Below are positions 17,127 through 25,529 of a stretch of 64,000 bases of DNA, piece after piece; the stretch's first letter is position 1; each line of letters opens with the position of its first letter. The position numbers were made by a program, and so were the translations under genes. The notes under the pieces were generated by a model, which had not been told where the DNA came from, made no database searches, and worked only from the letters and a program-made list of their open reading frames with translations. The DNA is taken from positions 3,410,001 to 3,474,000 of the forward strand of contig CP064963.1 of the NCBI GenBank assembly GCA_016699165.1, read 5' to 3'. Origin of the DNA: Candidatus Melainabacteria bacterium. GTDB taxonomy: Bacteria; Cyanobacteriota; Vampirovibrionia; Obscuribacterales; Obscuribacteraceae.

Positions 17127-18231
17127 CTTCAGCTTCTGAAAACGGCATAGCGTCTTTATCGTCGTCGTCGGTTTCAACTTTGGCCATTGGTAATTTGACA
17201 GTGAAAGTCGAACCTTTATTCAGTTCCGACTCTAGCTCGATGCTGCCGCCATGCGCTTTTATGATAGTCAATGCGATGGCAAGTCCAAGTCCGGTTCCGC
17301 CACCATACAATTTACTTCTGGTGCGTGAGCGCTCCACTCTATAAAATCGATCGAAGATGCGCTGCTGGTCTGCTGGCGCTATACCGATGCCTGTATCTAT
17401 CACGCGAATAATTGCAGTTTCGTTGCTTGCGCGCAAAGTGACTGTTACTTTGCCCCCTGCTTGAGTGGCTTTGACAGCGTTGTTCGAGAGATTTAAAAAT
17501 ACTTGTTTTAATTTGTCCATGTCTGCATCAATCCAGACCGGTGATTTGGGAATGATAAATTGAACTTCGACTTGTTCGGGAGCGACCATGGTGACTGTGT
17601 CTTCGACGCTTCTAACCACATCGCGCAAATCGATGATTTCTTTTTGAGCAATAATCGACTGTCCTGCGTCGGCACGTGCTAATTGCAAAAGGTCCGACAC
17701 AAGCCGAATTAAACGACCAGATTCATCGGTTACAGTTTGAAGGGCTTCAGATAACAAAGACGCATCAATGTTATCGCCTCTCCTCATCAGCAACTTGGTG
17801 TATCCCTGAATTGATGTAAGTGGTGTTCGAAGCTCGTGACTTGCATCTGCTACAAACTGACACTGGCTGTTTAGCGACTCTTCAAGACGATTGAGCAACT
17901 TGTTGAATGATTTGCGCAATTCTAAAGTTTCAGTAGACTCGTCGGCGTCTGTTTCAAGTCTGGTGCGAATGTCCATTGAGGCCAGTTGAGTGGCTGATTG
18001 AATCAGTCTATTTATCGGCTTCAATATCAGTTTGGCTAGAAACCAATTGACGGCAATAAGCAAAGCCGCAAGGGGAAGATACCAGGGCAACAAAGACATA
18101 AAAGTAGGAATAATGTCGTGCGATGCACCAAACATTATTATGTGGCAGCCGAAGATAGGCACTAAGCCTGACAAAGTCATAGCAAGCGTCATACGAAATT
18201 GCAGAGTTTTGGACCAACCGGCTTTATCCAA
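17104..18231 (-). CDS. HAMP-type sensor histidine kinase (orphan)
   Basis: This 375-residue kinase has two closely spaced membrane helices (about residues 15-36 and 45-68), leaving almost no periplasmic sensor loop. A HAMP domain (about 68-120) is followed by the HisKA H-box DASHELRTPLTS with phospho-acceptor His132. The catalytic ATPase domain has an NLSNNAVKAT N-box, VIDTGIGIAP and GGGTGLGLAI. The C-terminus is acidic (about 350-375). No response regulator is found beside it. The tiny extracytoplasmic loop suggests it senses within the membrane or through a partner. Confidence 0.92.
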   Translation of the reverse strand: MDKAGWSKTLQFRMTLAMTLSGLVPIFGCHIIMFGASHDIIPTFMSLLPWYLPLAALLIAVNWFLAKLILKPINRLIQSATQLASMDIRTRLETDADESTETLELRKSFNKLLNRLEESLNSQCQFVADASHELRTPLTSIQGYTKLLMRRGDNIDASLLSEALQTVTDESGRLIRLVSDLLQLARADAGQSIIAQKEIIDLRDVVRSVEDTVTMVAPEQVEVQFIIPKSPVWIDADMDKLKQVFLNLSNNAVKATQAGGKVTVTLRASNETAIIRVIDTGIGIAPADQQRIFDRFYRVERSRTRSKLYGGGTGLGLAIALTIIKAHGGSIELESELNKGSTFTVKLPMAKVETDDDDKDAMPFSEAEDEARIAE

Positions 18232-18276
18232 ATAGGAATTCCTCGAATCTTGCGCAATTTTACTTTATAACTAGAT

Positions 18277-19068
18277 TCAGGAAAGCAAAAACTCTCTCAG
18301 GGTCTTGCCTATGGCAGGGTTAGCGATGACGCAACTGCCCTGGAAAACGGACTGTCCACCTGCAAAATCAAAAAATACTCCGCCTGCTTCCTCTATCAAA
18401 ATTTTCATTGGGGCAAGGTCCCAGGGCTTAAGACCTACTTCTATAGATGCTTCTGCTTTGCCTTCCAGTACAAAAGCGAAACTGAGATAATCGCCAAATC
18501 CCCCTTGACGAGCGGTGCGATTAATAAGATCAGTTAGTTTTGGCCAATATCCAAGTTCGAGCAAACGTTTGGGGCTGCCGTAGTTAAGCATCGATTTAGA
18601 TAAGTCGTTCACGTTTGATACGTGTATTCTCTTTCCATTTTTGAAAGCACCATCCCCCTTTGATGCCCAATAAAGATCACCTAAAGCTGGGTTATGAATG
18701 ACACCAAGGATAATATCGTCGTTTTCTTCAAGCGCAATTAGAGTTGAAAAGATAGGAATGCCGCGAGCATAGTTAAAAGTGCCATCAATAGGATCGATTA
18801 TCCATCTGCGCTTTGAACTTTTGATTTCTAATTCTTCTGCTTTTGATTCTTCTTCGCCCAATATGATGTCGAGTGGAAACTCGCGTGCAATGGCGTCTCT
18901 GATATGGCGTTCTATTTCTTTGTCGGCGCGAGTAACCGGGGTGCCGTCAGCCTTATCTTTTACTTGAGAGACATCATCGCCCAAATTGAAATAGCGCATG
19001 GCGATGTCGCCAGTGGTGCCAACCAATTCTTTAACGAATGAAAGTTCTTTGGTAAGAGTTGCGGTCAT
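18277..19068 (-). CDS. inositol-monophosphatase-family phosphatase (HisN/SuhB-like)
   Basis: This 263-residue Mg-dependent phosphatase has the family metal sites GEEES (first Glu), WIIDPIDGTFNYARG (Asp-x-x-Asp-Gly-Thr) and KPWDLAPMKILIEEAGG (last Asp). Candidate substrates are histidinol phosphate (HisN), inositol-1-phosphate (SuhB) or other sugar phosphates. The IPIFSTLIAL after the metal loop and the YLSFAFVLEGKAEASIE region fit HisN-like members, but no his genes are nearby. It starts 45 bases upstream of the sensor kinase. Confidence 0.85.
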   Translation of the reverse strand: MTATLTKELSFVKELVGTTGDIAMRYFNLGDDVSQVKDKADGTPVTRADKEIERHIRDAIAREFPLDIILGEEESKAEELEIKSSKRRWIIDPIDGTFNYARGIPIFSTLIALEENDDIILGVIHNPALGDLYWASKGDGAFKNGKRIHVSNVNDLSKSMLNYGSPKRLLELGYWPKLTDLINRTARQGGFGDYLSFAFVLEGKAEASIEVGLKPWDLAPMKILIEEAGGVFFDFAGGQSVFQGSCVIANPAIGKTLREFLLS

Positions 19069-19102
19069 TTTTCTCAGCCTCTTATAAGTGCAGGCAGCAA
19101 GA

Positions 19103-19128
19103 ACTCCCGCTAGAAAACTAGCGGGAGT
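19103..19128. terminator. hairpin between the SLH gene and the phosphatase gene
   Basis: ACTCCCGCTAG-AAAA-CTAGCGGGAGT is a perfect 11-base stem with a four-base loop, 64 bases past the SLH gene stop. The T tract after it on the minus strand is poor, so it may be a weak terminator or an mRNA-stabilising hairpin. Confidence 0.55.
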
Positions 19129-19192
19129 CCAAACTATAGACTAGGTCAGGTCCAAGTTCTTAATTAATTGGATTTGTGAGCTTGTTGCGAGT

Positions 19193-19750
19193 TTAGAACA
19201 AGTACTCGTACACAGCGCGAGCGCCGCGTCCAACACCGACTCCGATATCACGAACGTCGATGAATGTACCTTTAACTACACGCTCCCAAACAAAGCCTTT
19301 TTGGCGTTCGGCGTAGGCAAGGCGCATATCTTGCTCGAGGTTTTTGTCCTCAACCAATTTCATACGTCTTTCCAAATCGTCTACGCGGGCTTTCAATTTA
19401 GCAAGCTCTCCACGAAACTCTTCTAATAATGCTGCAAACTTTTCTAGGTCTGCCTTATCAGCTTTCTGATTCAAACGCTCGACGATGCACTGCTCGTACT
19501 TGTACAGAGCGGCTGCAAGTTCAAAACGTGTAGCGGACTTTTGACCACGGAATGTTCTGTCGGGATAACCGACGAGGATGTGGCATGGGTTGTTGACGAG
19601 CTCTTTGAGAGCATTGTAAGCCCATTCGTTACCGACAACGTCGGTAAGTTCGCTGACATCGTTGGCGCCTTGAGCGTTAGCTGGCGTTCCTATTAAGGTG
19701 CTTAGACTTACGGCAGCGGCTGCGGTAAGTAAGACCAACCCCTTTTTCAT
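19193..19750 (-). CDS. SLH-domain envelope protein
   Basis: A signal peptide (MKKGLVLLTAAAAVSLSTLIGTPANA) precedes an SLH-like domain (about residues 40-95) with NEWAYNALKELV, VGYPDRTFRGQKSATRFELAAALYKY. A coiled coil of about 50 residues follows (LEEFRGELAKLKARVDDLERRMKL). This copies the N-terminal part of cyanobacterial SLH porins, but the beta-barrel is absent, leaving a 185-residue protein. It may link the outer membrane to peptidoglycan. The ATG at 19750 follows GAGGGAG. An upstream ATG at 19804 would bury the signal peptide. Confidence 0.85.
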   Translation of the reverse strand: MKKGLVLLTAAAAVSLSTLIGTPANAQGANDVSELTDVVGNEWAYNALKELVNNPCHILVGYPDRTFRGQKSATRFELAAALYKYEQCIVERLNQKADKADLEKFAALLEEFRGELAKLKARVDDLERRMKLVEDKNLEQDMRLAYAERQKGFVWERVVKGTFIDVRDIGVGVGRGARAVYEYLF

Positions 19751-20094
19751 ATAGTAAATACTCCCTCGCATTGACCTAATCTTGAAAATATCGACTAAAT
19801 CCATAGTTAATCGATGGTGGAATCATAGCTTAAATATTCCTGGTGAATGAAGTAGTTAACCCTAAACTTTGCGCGCTTTTTTTACGTATTACTAGAATCG
19901 GTCATAGAATCGGCTCCAGTTGCGGCTATGGCGACCATTAAATAAAGCTAATACTTTAAGCGTTTATATCCCTTTTGACTACCCCAAATATATCCTGAGC
20001 GAAAGCCGGAACCTCTCTATGTCAAGGGCTCTTGAGACTTTGTAATCAAGTGGACGCGAATATGGTGCCCAAAATAGAATTATCAGATCTTGGG
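19751..20094. other. intergenic region upstream of the SLH gene
   Basis: These 344 bases hold the leader of the SLH gene and the 3' flank of the esterase gene. No RNA gene, hairpin with a T tract, or additional reading frame with a ribosome site was seen. Confidence 0.4.
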
Positions 20095-21651
20095 CTATCT
20101 CTTTTGAACCGCAAGCTCTTCTCTAAACGGATCTACTGGCAATGAATCTAGCGAAAAGAGGTTGACCTCGGGATTGTTGTCCCAGGCGTAAGTTACTATT
20201 TTAGGTTTATCTACCTCAGGCGACCAAACAAGAACACTGTCTCCATCGAGCTTGGCTTGAGCCCAGTGTAATTTCTTGTCACCACCGGCAATGGCAAAGC
20301 CTTTAAGAGCTGTGCCGTTCACTTTGAGACCCTTACCTATATATTTGAAAGTGACTCGCACTTTGTTCTCTTCAAGCTGGCACTCTTCCACTTTGGGAGC
20401 ACGATAAACTGCAGGCTTGCCATACTGAGTCGCAAGCGCTGCATTGCACAAACGTGCGCCCAATAATTTTTTATTGGAGGCATGAAAATTGGGGTTCTTT
20501 TCATTGTTGCAGCTGTCTATGGCAGGAACCATGAAAGTATAAGGATAGAGACTTGCTTTGCTTTGGATATTGCGAAAGATGGCCCCCACGCTAATCAAGT
20601 TGGGAGCGAGAGCGCGTTCTCCAAATGGTGGCATTTGCACAAAGAGAAAAGGCAATTTTGGAATTTCCCAGACATTGCGCCAGTCTTGTACAAGACCGGT
20701 GAAAAAACTGAGATAAGTAGCTGGTTCGCGCATATTAGTCTCACCTTGATACCAGAGGACACCTTTGATAGGAAAGCCTGCTACAGGCGCGATCATAGTG
20801 TTGTAAATGGATGTGGCAGACTTGAAAAGAAGAAAGCTTCTTCCTTTCAATTTTTCCAAGTCTTCTTTATTCTTTTCGCTGCCTTTCTCCATCAAGATGC
20901 GATGCACCTCGTGGGGAAAATCGAGTTTCTCTGGACTTGCTCCAGCTTCGGGAAAATTAGTATTGAATTCAGCTAGTGCGGCGCGTCCTTCTCGAAAAGC
21001 GCGCAGGCCCTGCATACGCGACAATGACTGAACTTTGGCTCCAGGAGCGGCACACAATAGAAGTCCCACTGGTACGTTCAATGTTTTTTGCAATTTACTT
21101 GAAAAATAATATGCAAGCGCAGACACATCTGGAGCCGTTTTTTCATCCATCGCCTGCCACTTGGTATCGTTGTCGTATTCTGGAGCTGTGTTTAGATGCG
21201 GTTCTGGAGCGAAAAAACGAACTGTGGGCGAAAAGCCTTCTTTGGTGGCATCAGCCAATAATTTTTCTTCGGTGAGTGAAGTCAAAAAGTTGGATTGCCC
21301 AGAGCAAAGCCAGACTTCTCCAAAAAATAAATTTTGCGATTGAGCCTTATCGAGCTCATCGCTAATAGAAAGTGTGTAAGGACCACCAGCTTCTTTGGGC
21401 TTGAAGACAAGGTGGAATTTGCCAAGCTTGTCTGCGCGAGCAACAATCTTTTCGTGCTCGTGAGAGTTAGAGCCTTGCAAAACGCCTTCGATATTGGCGT
21501 TTGGTTCGCTCCAGCCCCACACTTTGACCGGCACGCCGCGTTGCAAGATGGCATTTGAGCCATATACAGCTGGTATTTTCACTTTGGCTTGAGCGGCTTG
21601 AGTGCTCAAGATGAGTAGTAAAAGCAAAAGTAGTGATTTAATCATTGGCAT
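20095..21651 (-). CDS. sialate O-acetylesterase-like SGNH hydrolase
   Basis: This secreted SGNH-fold esterase starts with a hydrophobic signal (SLLLLLLLILSTQAAQA). The family motifs are present: AILQRGVPVKVWG, GEVWLCSGQSNF with the nucleophile Ser in GQSN, GVLWYQGETN, and FHASNKKLLGARL in place of the usual IHPxNK...G.RL block, keeping the His. It would remove O-acetyl groups from sugars in the periplasm. At ~518 residues it is normal for the family. I chose the ATG at 21651 so that the signal peptide begins the protein. An ATG six bases on is equally good. Confidence 0.85.
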   Translation of the reverse strand: MPMIKSLLLLLLLILSTQAAQAKVKIPAVYGSNAILQRGVPVKVWGWSEPNANIEGVLQGSNSHEHEKIVARADKLGKFHLVFKPKEAGGPYTLSISDELDKAQSQNLFFGEVWLCSGQSNFLTSLTEEKLLADATKEGFSPTVRFFAPEPHLNTAPEYDNDTKWQAMDEKTAPDVSALAYYFSSKLQKTLNVPVGLLLCAAPGAKVQSLSRMQGLRAFREGRAALAEFNTNFPEAGASPEKLDFPHEVHRILMEKGSEKNKEDLEKLKGRSFLLFKSATSIYNTMIAPVAGFPIKGVLWYQGETNMREPATYLSFFTGLVQDWRNVWEIPKLPFLFVQMPPFGERALAPNLISVGAIFRNIQSKASLYPYTFMVPAIDSCNNEKNPNFHASNKKLLGARLCNAALATQYGKPAVYRAPKVEECQLEENKVRVTFKYIGKGLKVNGTALKGFAIAGGDKKLHWAQAKLDGDSVLVWSPEVDKPKIVTYAWDNNPEVNLFSLDSLPVDPFREELAVQKR

Positions 21652-21843
21652 CGATTTTTTACTTGTTTTCTCTTGGCAACGTGTTATCCTGAAATCATTC
21701 AATAAGCATTTAACATCATTCAGGCAACTTACTAGTTTTCGCTATTTTCGAGCATTTTTTTGCGTCCTGCCCTGCTTATCTATTCAGATAATGCAAATTT
21801 GGGCATATTGTTACTAACTTATTTCGCCACAGGTCTTGCCGTC

Positions 21844-22446
21844 ATGAATATCTTAAAAGAGTTGCAAGTTTTGCCCTTTGTAGTGGGACTGGCAATTGGG
21901 CTTTCTGCAAGCCCAGCGTTTAGCCAGGGCTATTCTTATAACTATGGAAGCTCACGAGTGACAAATCAGGGCTCTATCGGCTTGAACAATCACGATTCTA
22001 CTTACATATCTCCCGGCACCATGTCAGATTCGGCTCGCGGACTAAATCGCGGTTATGGACTCAATCCTAATTTGCCTTCTGTGTCACTTGGTCGCAACGT
22101 CAAAACTGCAGGCGACAACTTTTATTATGGTAATGCCCCAGAAAAAGTGAGACCCATGATTCCGCAGAAGGTAACTTACAGAGTCAATAATCAGGGACGG
22201 AATCAACAGGGCGGACAAAATCAAAATAGACCACAAGGAAATGTTTATTACCCTGGCCAAAATACTAACGCTGCCATTCAGCGCGGAGCCAATGGTGCGC
22301 TGCAATACAACTCAGGCGGCGCCATCACATATGCAGATGCTGATGCGAGTTCTAGTTCTAATCAAAAGCAAACTAACCAGACTCAGACTCAAAATCAAAA
22401 CCAGAACCAGAATCAGAACCAAAATCAAAATCAAAATCAGAACTAG
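21844..22446 (+). CDS. secreted Gly/Asn/Gln-rich protein with QN tail
   Basis: This 200-residue protein begins with MNILKELQVLPFVVGLAIGLSASPAFS, a signal peptide. The mature part is rich in Tyr, Gly, Asn, Ser and Gln, with short strands like YSYNYGSSRVTNQGSIGLNN, and ends in nine Gln-Asn dipeptides. It has no recognised domain. Composition suggests a disordered envelope-exposed or adhesive protein. I chose the ATG at 21844 because the earlier in-frame ATG at 21760 would put 28 residues before the signal. Confidence 0.7.
   Translation: MNILKELQVLPFVVGLAIGLSASPAFSQGYSYNYGSSRVTNQGSIGLNNHDSTYISPGTMSDSARGLNRGYGLNPNLPSVSLGRNVKTAGDNFYYGNAPEKVRPMIPQKVTYRVNNQGRNQQGGQNQNRPQGNVYYPGQNTNAAIQRGANGALQYNSGGAITYADADASSSSNQKQTNQTQTQNQNQNQNQNQNQNQNQN
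22390..22443 (+). repeat. CARAAY hexamer repeat coding for (QN)9
   Basis: Nine tandem six-base units (CAAAAT, CAAAAC, CAGAAC, CAGAAT variants) code for alternating Gln-Asn up to the stop. Synonymous variation between units indicates it is not a fresh expansion. Confidence 0.9.
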
Positions 22447-22457
22447 AATTAGTGAGC

Positions 22458-23393
22458 TTAAGTAAGCGCGCTTTCCAGTTTTAGATTTTCAATGGTGGCA
22501 TTGAGACTGGCTGTGTCATTAATGTTGAACACGCGTATATTTGGTACATTTGCATTGATTTTTTTGACCAGTCCAGCAAGAACTGCTCCTGGACCAATTT
22601 CCACAAATGTATCGACACCTTGATTGACCATGTATTCGATTGATTCATAAAAACGCACCGCGTTTTCCATTTGTTTGTCGAGATTGGCTTTAAGCTCGTC
22701 TCCATTTTGATGAGCTTTAGCATCAAAATTCTGCACGACTTGATAGCTTGCGTCTTGGAATTCAGTCTCTTTTAAAAGCTCTGAAAAGCTCACTGAGGCT
22801 TCATGCATCAGTGGTGAATGGAAAGCGCCACCAACTGGAAGAGGAATTGCTTTGCCGCCTTTTTCTTTTACTTTGGCGCAGGCTTCGCTCACTGCATCTG
22901 GATCACCAGAGATTACCAATTGTTCGTGTGTATTTAGATTGGCAATCACAACTTGTTTTTCTGGTGTCGAAACTGAGTCGACAATTTCTTTAAGCACACT
23001 TGCGCTCAGTTTTAGAACAGCAGCCATAGCGCCTTTGGGACAGTTTTCCATAAGCGATGCGCGTTTTGAAACTAATTTAAATGCATCTTCATTGCTCAGT
23101 GTGCCGGCACATGCAAGAGCCGAAATTTCACCAAGACTGTGTCCTGCTACAAATTGTGGCTTTGGTCCACCGCTTTCTACATAGCACGCCCAGGCTGCCA
23201 GTGATACTGCAAGAATGGTTGGTTGAGTATTTATAGTTCGCTTCAGTTCTGCATCAGGACCTTCAAAACAAAGTTGGGTGACATTGAACTGTTCAAGTAG
23301 ATTTTTAGCTGAGCCAAAATTCTCGTACAAGTCTTTTCCCATCCCAACAGACTGCGAACCTTGTCCGGGGAACAAGCATGCCAACTTTGCCAT
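22458..23393 (-). CDS. fabD: malonyl-CoA:ACP transacylase FabD
   Basis: FabD moves malonyl groups from CoA to acyl carrier protein for fatty-acid synthesis. The 311-residue protein has the start LACLFPGQGSQSVGMG, the nucleophile elbow GHSLGEISALACAG, the RASLMENCPKGAMAAVL block with the conserved Arg, the catalytic His in GGAFHSPLM and the C-terminal EIGPGAVLAGLVKK. It is the last gene of the yceD-rpmF-plsX-fabD cluster, 63 bases after plsX. No ketoacyl synthase or acpP gene follows. Confidence 0.96.
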   Translation of the reverse strand: MAKLACLFPGQGSQSVGMGKDLYENFGSAKNLLEQFNVTQLCFEGPDAELKRTINTQPTILAVSLAAWACYVESGGPKPQFVAGHSLGEISALACAGTLSNEDAFKLVSKRASLMENCPKGAMAAVLKLSASVLKEIVDSVSTPEKQVVIANLNTHEQLVISGDPDAVSEACAKVKEKGGKAIPLPVGGAFHSPLMHEASVSFSELLKETEFQDASYQVVQNFDAKAHQNGDELKANLDKQMENAVRFYESIEYMVNQGVDTFVEIGPGAVLAGLVKKINANVPNIRVFNINDTASLNATIENLKLESALT

Positions 23394-23456
23394 ATTCTAT
23401 ATCCTTCTATAAGTGCGATCTATAAGTGCGTTTGGTGCCACTATATTCAGTGCTAA

Positions 23457-24596
23457 CTATCTGCTCTCAGCTGCACTAACTTTTTTTTTACCGTCAGGAT
23501 CATTACTCGAATCACCACTTGAATCGTTATTGTCGTGATTGTTATGACCGCTTCCATTGCCATTTCCAGTGCTTTCTGTTTTAAGCGCCTGTTCCATTTT
23601 CTTAATTACATTTGCCATGACCATGTCTTTGGCAACGCGAATTGCGTTTTTAATTGCTGTGTGTTTTGAGCCACCATGAGCAATTACATATACGCCTTTC
23701 ACTCCAAGCAATAAAGCTCCGCCCAACTCATTGTGGTCGACTCGTGCTTTAAGTGCTTTCAAATATGGTTCTGCCATGATGCCTGCCACTTTGCCTCGAA
23801 TGGAACTCATAAGTTCCTGGCGCAAAATCTGGCTCATCATACGTGCGATGCCTTCTGCTGTTTTTAGCGAAACATTGCCTGTGAATCCATCGGTCACCAC
23901 AACATCTACTTTGCCAAGTGGATAATCGCGTCCTTCGACAAATCCGATGAAATTGAGTTTATTACTTTCTGAAAAAATCTTGTATGCGTCGCGAACCAGG
24001 TCATTGCCCTTGGTTTCTTCTGTACCTATATTGAGTAAACCGACTCTTGGTTGAGGAGTGTTATACAGTCCTTTAAATAGTACGGAACCCATCACTCCAA
24101 AGTGAAAAAGCTCTTCGGGGCTGCAATCTACGCTTGCGCCGCCATCAAGCAAGAGGCAGGGCTCGTTGTTTACTGTAGGCATGCCCACGCAAATTGCGGC
24201 TTTGTCGGCACCTTGCAGTTTGCCAAGTGCGATTTGTGCTGCCACAGCTGCCGCTCCAGTTGAGCCTGCAGCCACAACTCCATCTGCTTCGCCTTTTGCC
24301 ACTTGTTTGGTAGCTACTAATATAGAACTGTCTTTTTTCTTGAGAACTGCTCGACTTGGTTTTTCGCCCATTTCTACCACTTCGGTAGCGGCAACGATGC
24401 TTATATTCATCGATTCTGGGCTGCGACCTCCAAGCACTTCTTTTACAGAATTGCGTTTGAGTTCGGCGCTGATGACGTCGGGAGGTCCCACGAGCTGGAT
24501 CGCGATTCCATATTCTTTTGCCGCGATTACCGCTCCAAGGACTACCTCTCTGGGCGCGTGGTCGCCGCCCATGGCGTCAATGGCAATTCTTATCAT
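23457..24596 (-). CDS. plsX: phosphate acyltransferase PlsX
   Basis: PlsX converts acyl-ACP to acyl-phosphate, the first step of phospholipid synthesis in most bacteria. It shows IRIAIDAMGGDHAPREVVLGA at the start, VAAGSTGAAAVAAQIALGKL, LLDGGASVDCSPEELFHFG and VVTDGFTGNVSLKTAEG. The last ~45 residues are a disordered tail rich in Asn, Gly, Asp and Ser, which is longer than usual (379 residues versus ~330-350). It lies between rpmF and fabD as in many bacteria. Confidence 0.96.
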   Translation of the reverse strand: MIRIAIDAMGGDHAPREVVLGAVIAAKEYGIAIQLVGPPDVISAELKRNSVKEVLGGRSPESMNISIVAATEVVEMGEKPSRAVLKKKDSSILVATKQVAKGEADGVVAAGSTGAAAVAAQIALGKLQGADKAAICVGMPTVNNEPCLLLDGGASVDCSPEELFHFGVMGSVLFKGLYNTPQPRVGLLNIGTEETKGNDLVRDAYKIFSESNKLNFIGFVEGRDYPLGKVDVVVTDGFTGNVSLKTAEGIARMMSQILRQELMSSIRGKVAGIMAEPYLKALKARVDHNELGGALLLGVKGVYVIAHGGSKHTAIKNAIRVAKDMVMANVIKKMEQALKTESTGNGNGSGHNNHDNNDSSGDSSNDPDGKKKVSAAESR

Positions 24597-24654
24597 AGTG
24601 TGCTCAGATCCTTGCCTCAGGCTTTCAAGAAGAAAAAACGACAGTTTTTAAGAC

Positions 24655-24840
24655 TTAAAATACGGAGTCGCTTCTGAATGCAGGACGACCGCGATAGTAA
24701 TCGCATTGTGGGCAAACCATGTGTGACTTAGCTGGTGCGCTGCAGTTCGAACATTTCGAGACTGTAGTTTTGATTGCTTTCCAGTTAGCTCTTCTGGAGT
24801 GTTGTTTTTGGTGAGAAGTTTTCTTCTTAGGACAAGCCAT
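24655..24840 (-). CDS. rpmF: 50S ribosomal protein L32
   Basis: This 61-residue ribosomal protein starts with MACPKKKTSHQKQHSRRANW. It has a zinc ribbon with KCSNCSAPAKSHMVCPQCDYY (CxxC...CxxC). A clear AAGGA site precedes the ATG. It sits between yceD and plsX, the standard neighbourhood. Confidence 0.97.
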   Translation of the reverse strand: MACPKKKTSHQKQHSRRANWKAIKTTVSKCSNCSAPAKSHMVCPQCDYYRGRPAFRSDSVF

Positions 24841-24946
24841 TTTGCGTTCCTTTCTAAAAATGAGACGCTCGAAAAAATTCGGGCGGGCGGTATAAGCAGA
24901 TTAGTAATTATCTACTAAATATGCCTATTAGTACATCGAGCAGACA

Positions 24947-25489
24947 TCAATTTTCTTTATTTTGAAACAGACTCTTCAAACTTTCCCAGCGAGGGTCGAT
25001 TTTGTCGTCAGATTCGGGCTCGTCATTAGCCTGGACAGTAACGGGAATACCTCGGCAAGCCTCACCACAGTGGGCGAAAGCGGGAAGGCTCACAATTACT
25101 GCCTGATAAACGATATCGCTTACATCTAGATTCTTGTCATCTGGCAAAACTTCATAAAAATCTTCTGGATTAAGTTCTTTTTCTTTTGTATAGGCGTCGG
25201 ATTCGTCGCAATCGTAAAGGCTGCTCACATAAGCACGCGAATAGACAAATTGCTCTTGTAGGTCAATTTCAAGAGGCAAAACATAAGGCTGGAGGCAAAC
25301 ATCGCAATTAAGTTCGAGCACGCATGCAAGCGTGCCAAGCATTTTGACCCCACCGTCGTTAATTGAAACAGTAATTGAGCCGCTAACAGTGCCGGGGTCT
25401 TCTAGCTCGGCAATTTCCATATCTTCGCAAAAGTCGAAGGTAAGGCGTTTTTGCTTGGCTGATGCAATCTCGTCTATATTTAGTTTCAA
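24947..25489 (-). CDS. yceD: YceD/DUF177-family protein
   Basis: This 180-residue protein has the DUF177 signature of a Cys-pair strand (LNCDVCLQPYVLPLEIDLQEQF) and a distal DISDIVYQAVIVSLPAFAHC-like helix followed by a second Cys (HCGEAC). Family members accompany rpmF and are linked to 23S rRNA or ribosome accumulation, with the precise role unsettled. The gene heads the rpmF-plsX-fabD cluster and is divergent from the amidohydrolase. Only 40 bases separate them. Confidence 0.88.
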   Translation of the reverse strand: MKLNIDEIASAKQKRLTFDFCEDMEIAELEDPGTVSGSITVSINDGGVKMLGTLACVLELNCDVCLQPYVLPLEIDLQEQFVYSRAYVSSLYDCDESDAYTKEKELNPEDFYEVLPDDKNLDVSDIVYQAVIVSLPAFAHCGEACRGIPVTVQANDEPESDDKIDPRWESLKSLFQNKEN

Positions 25490-25529
25490 AACGATTGCTC
25501 CTGGAGACTTCTAAATTTTATCACAGGTA

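Noticed and set aside
22390..22443. QN hexamer repeats as a CRISPR-like or mobile repeat
   Set aside because: Units are contiguous without spacers and in frame with the protein, so they are a coding low-complexity tail.
23407..23430. Tandem CTATAAGTGCG copies between fabD and plsX
   Set aside because: Only two copies of a short unit in a short gap, with no further sign of function.
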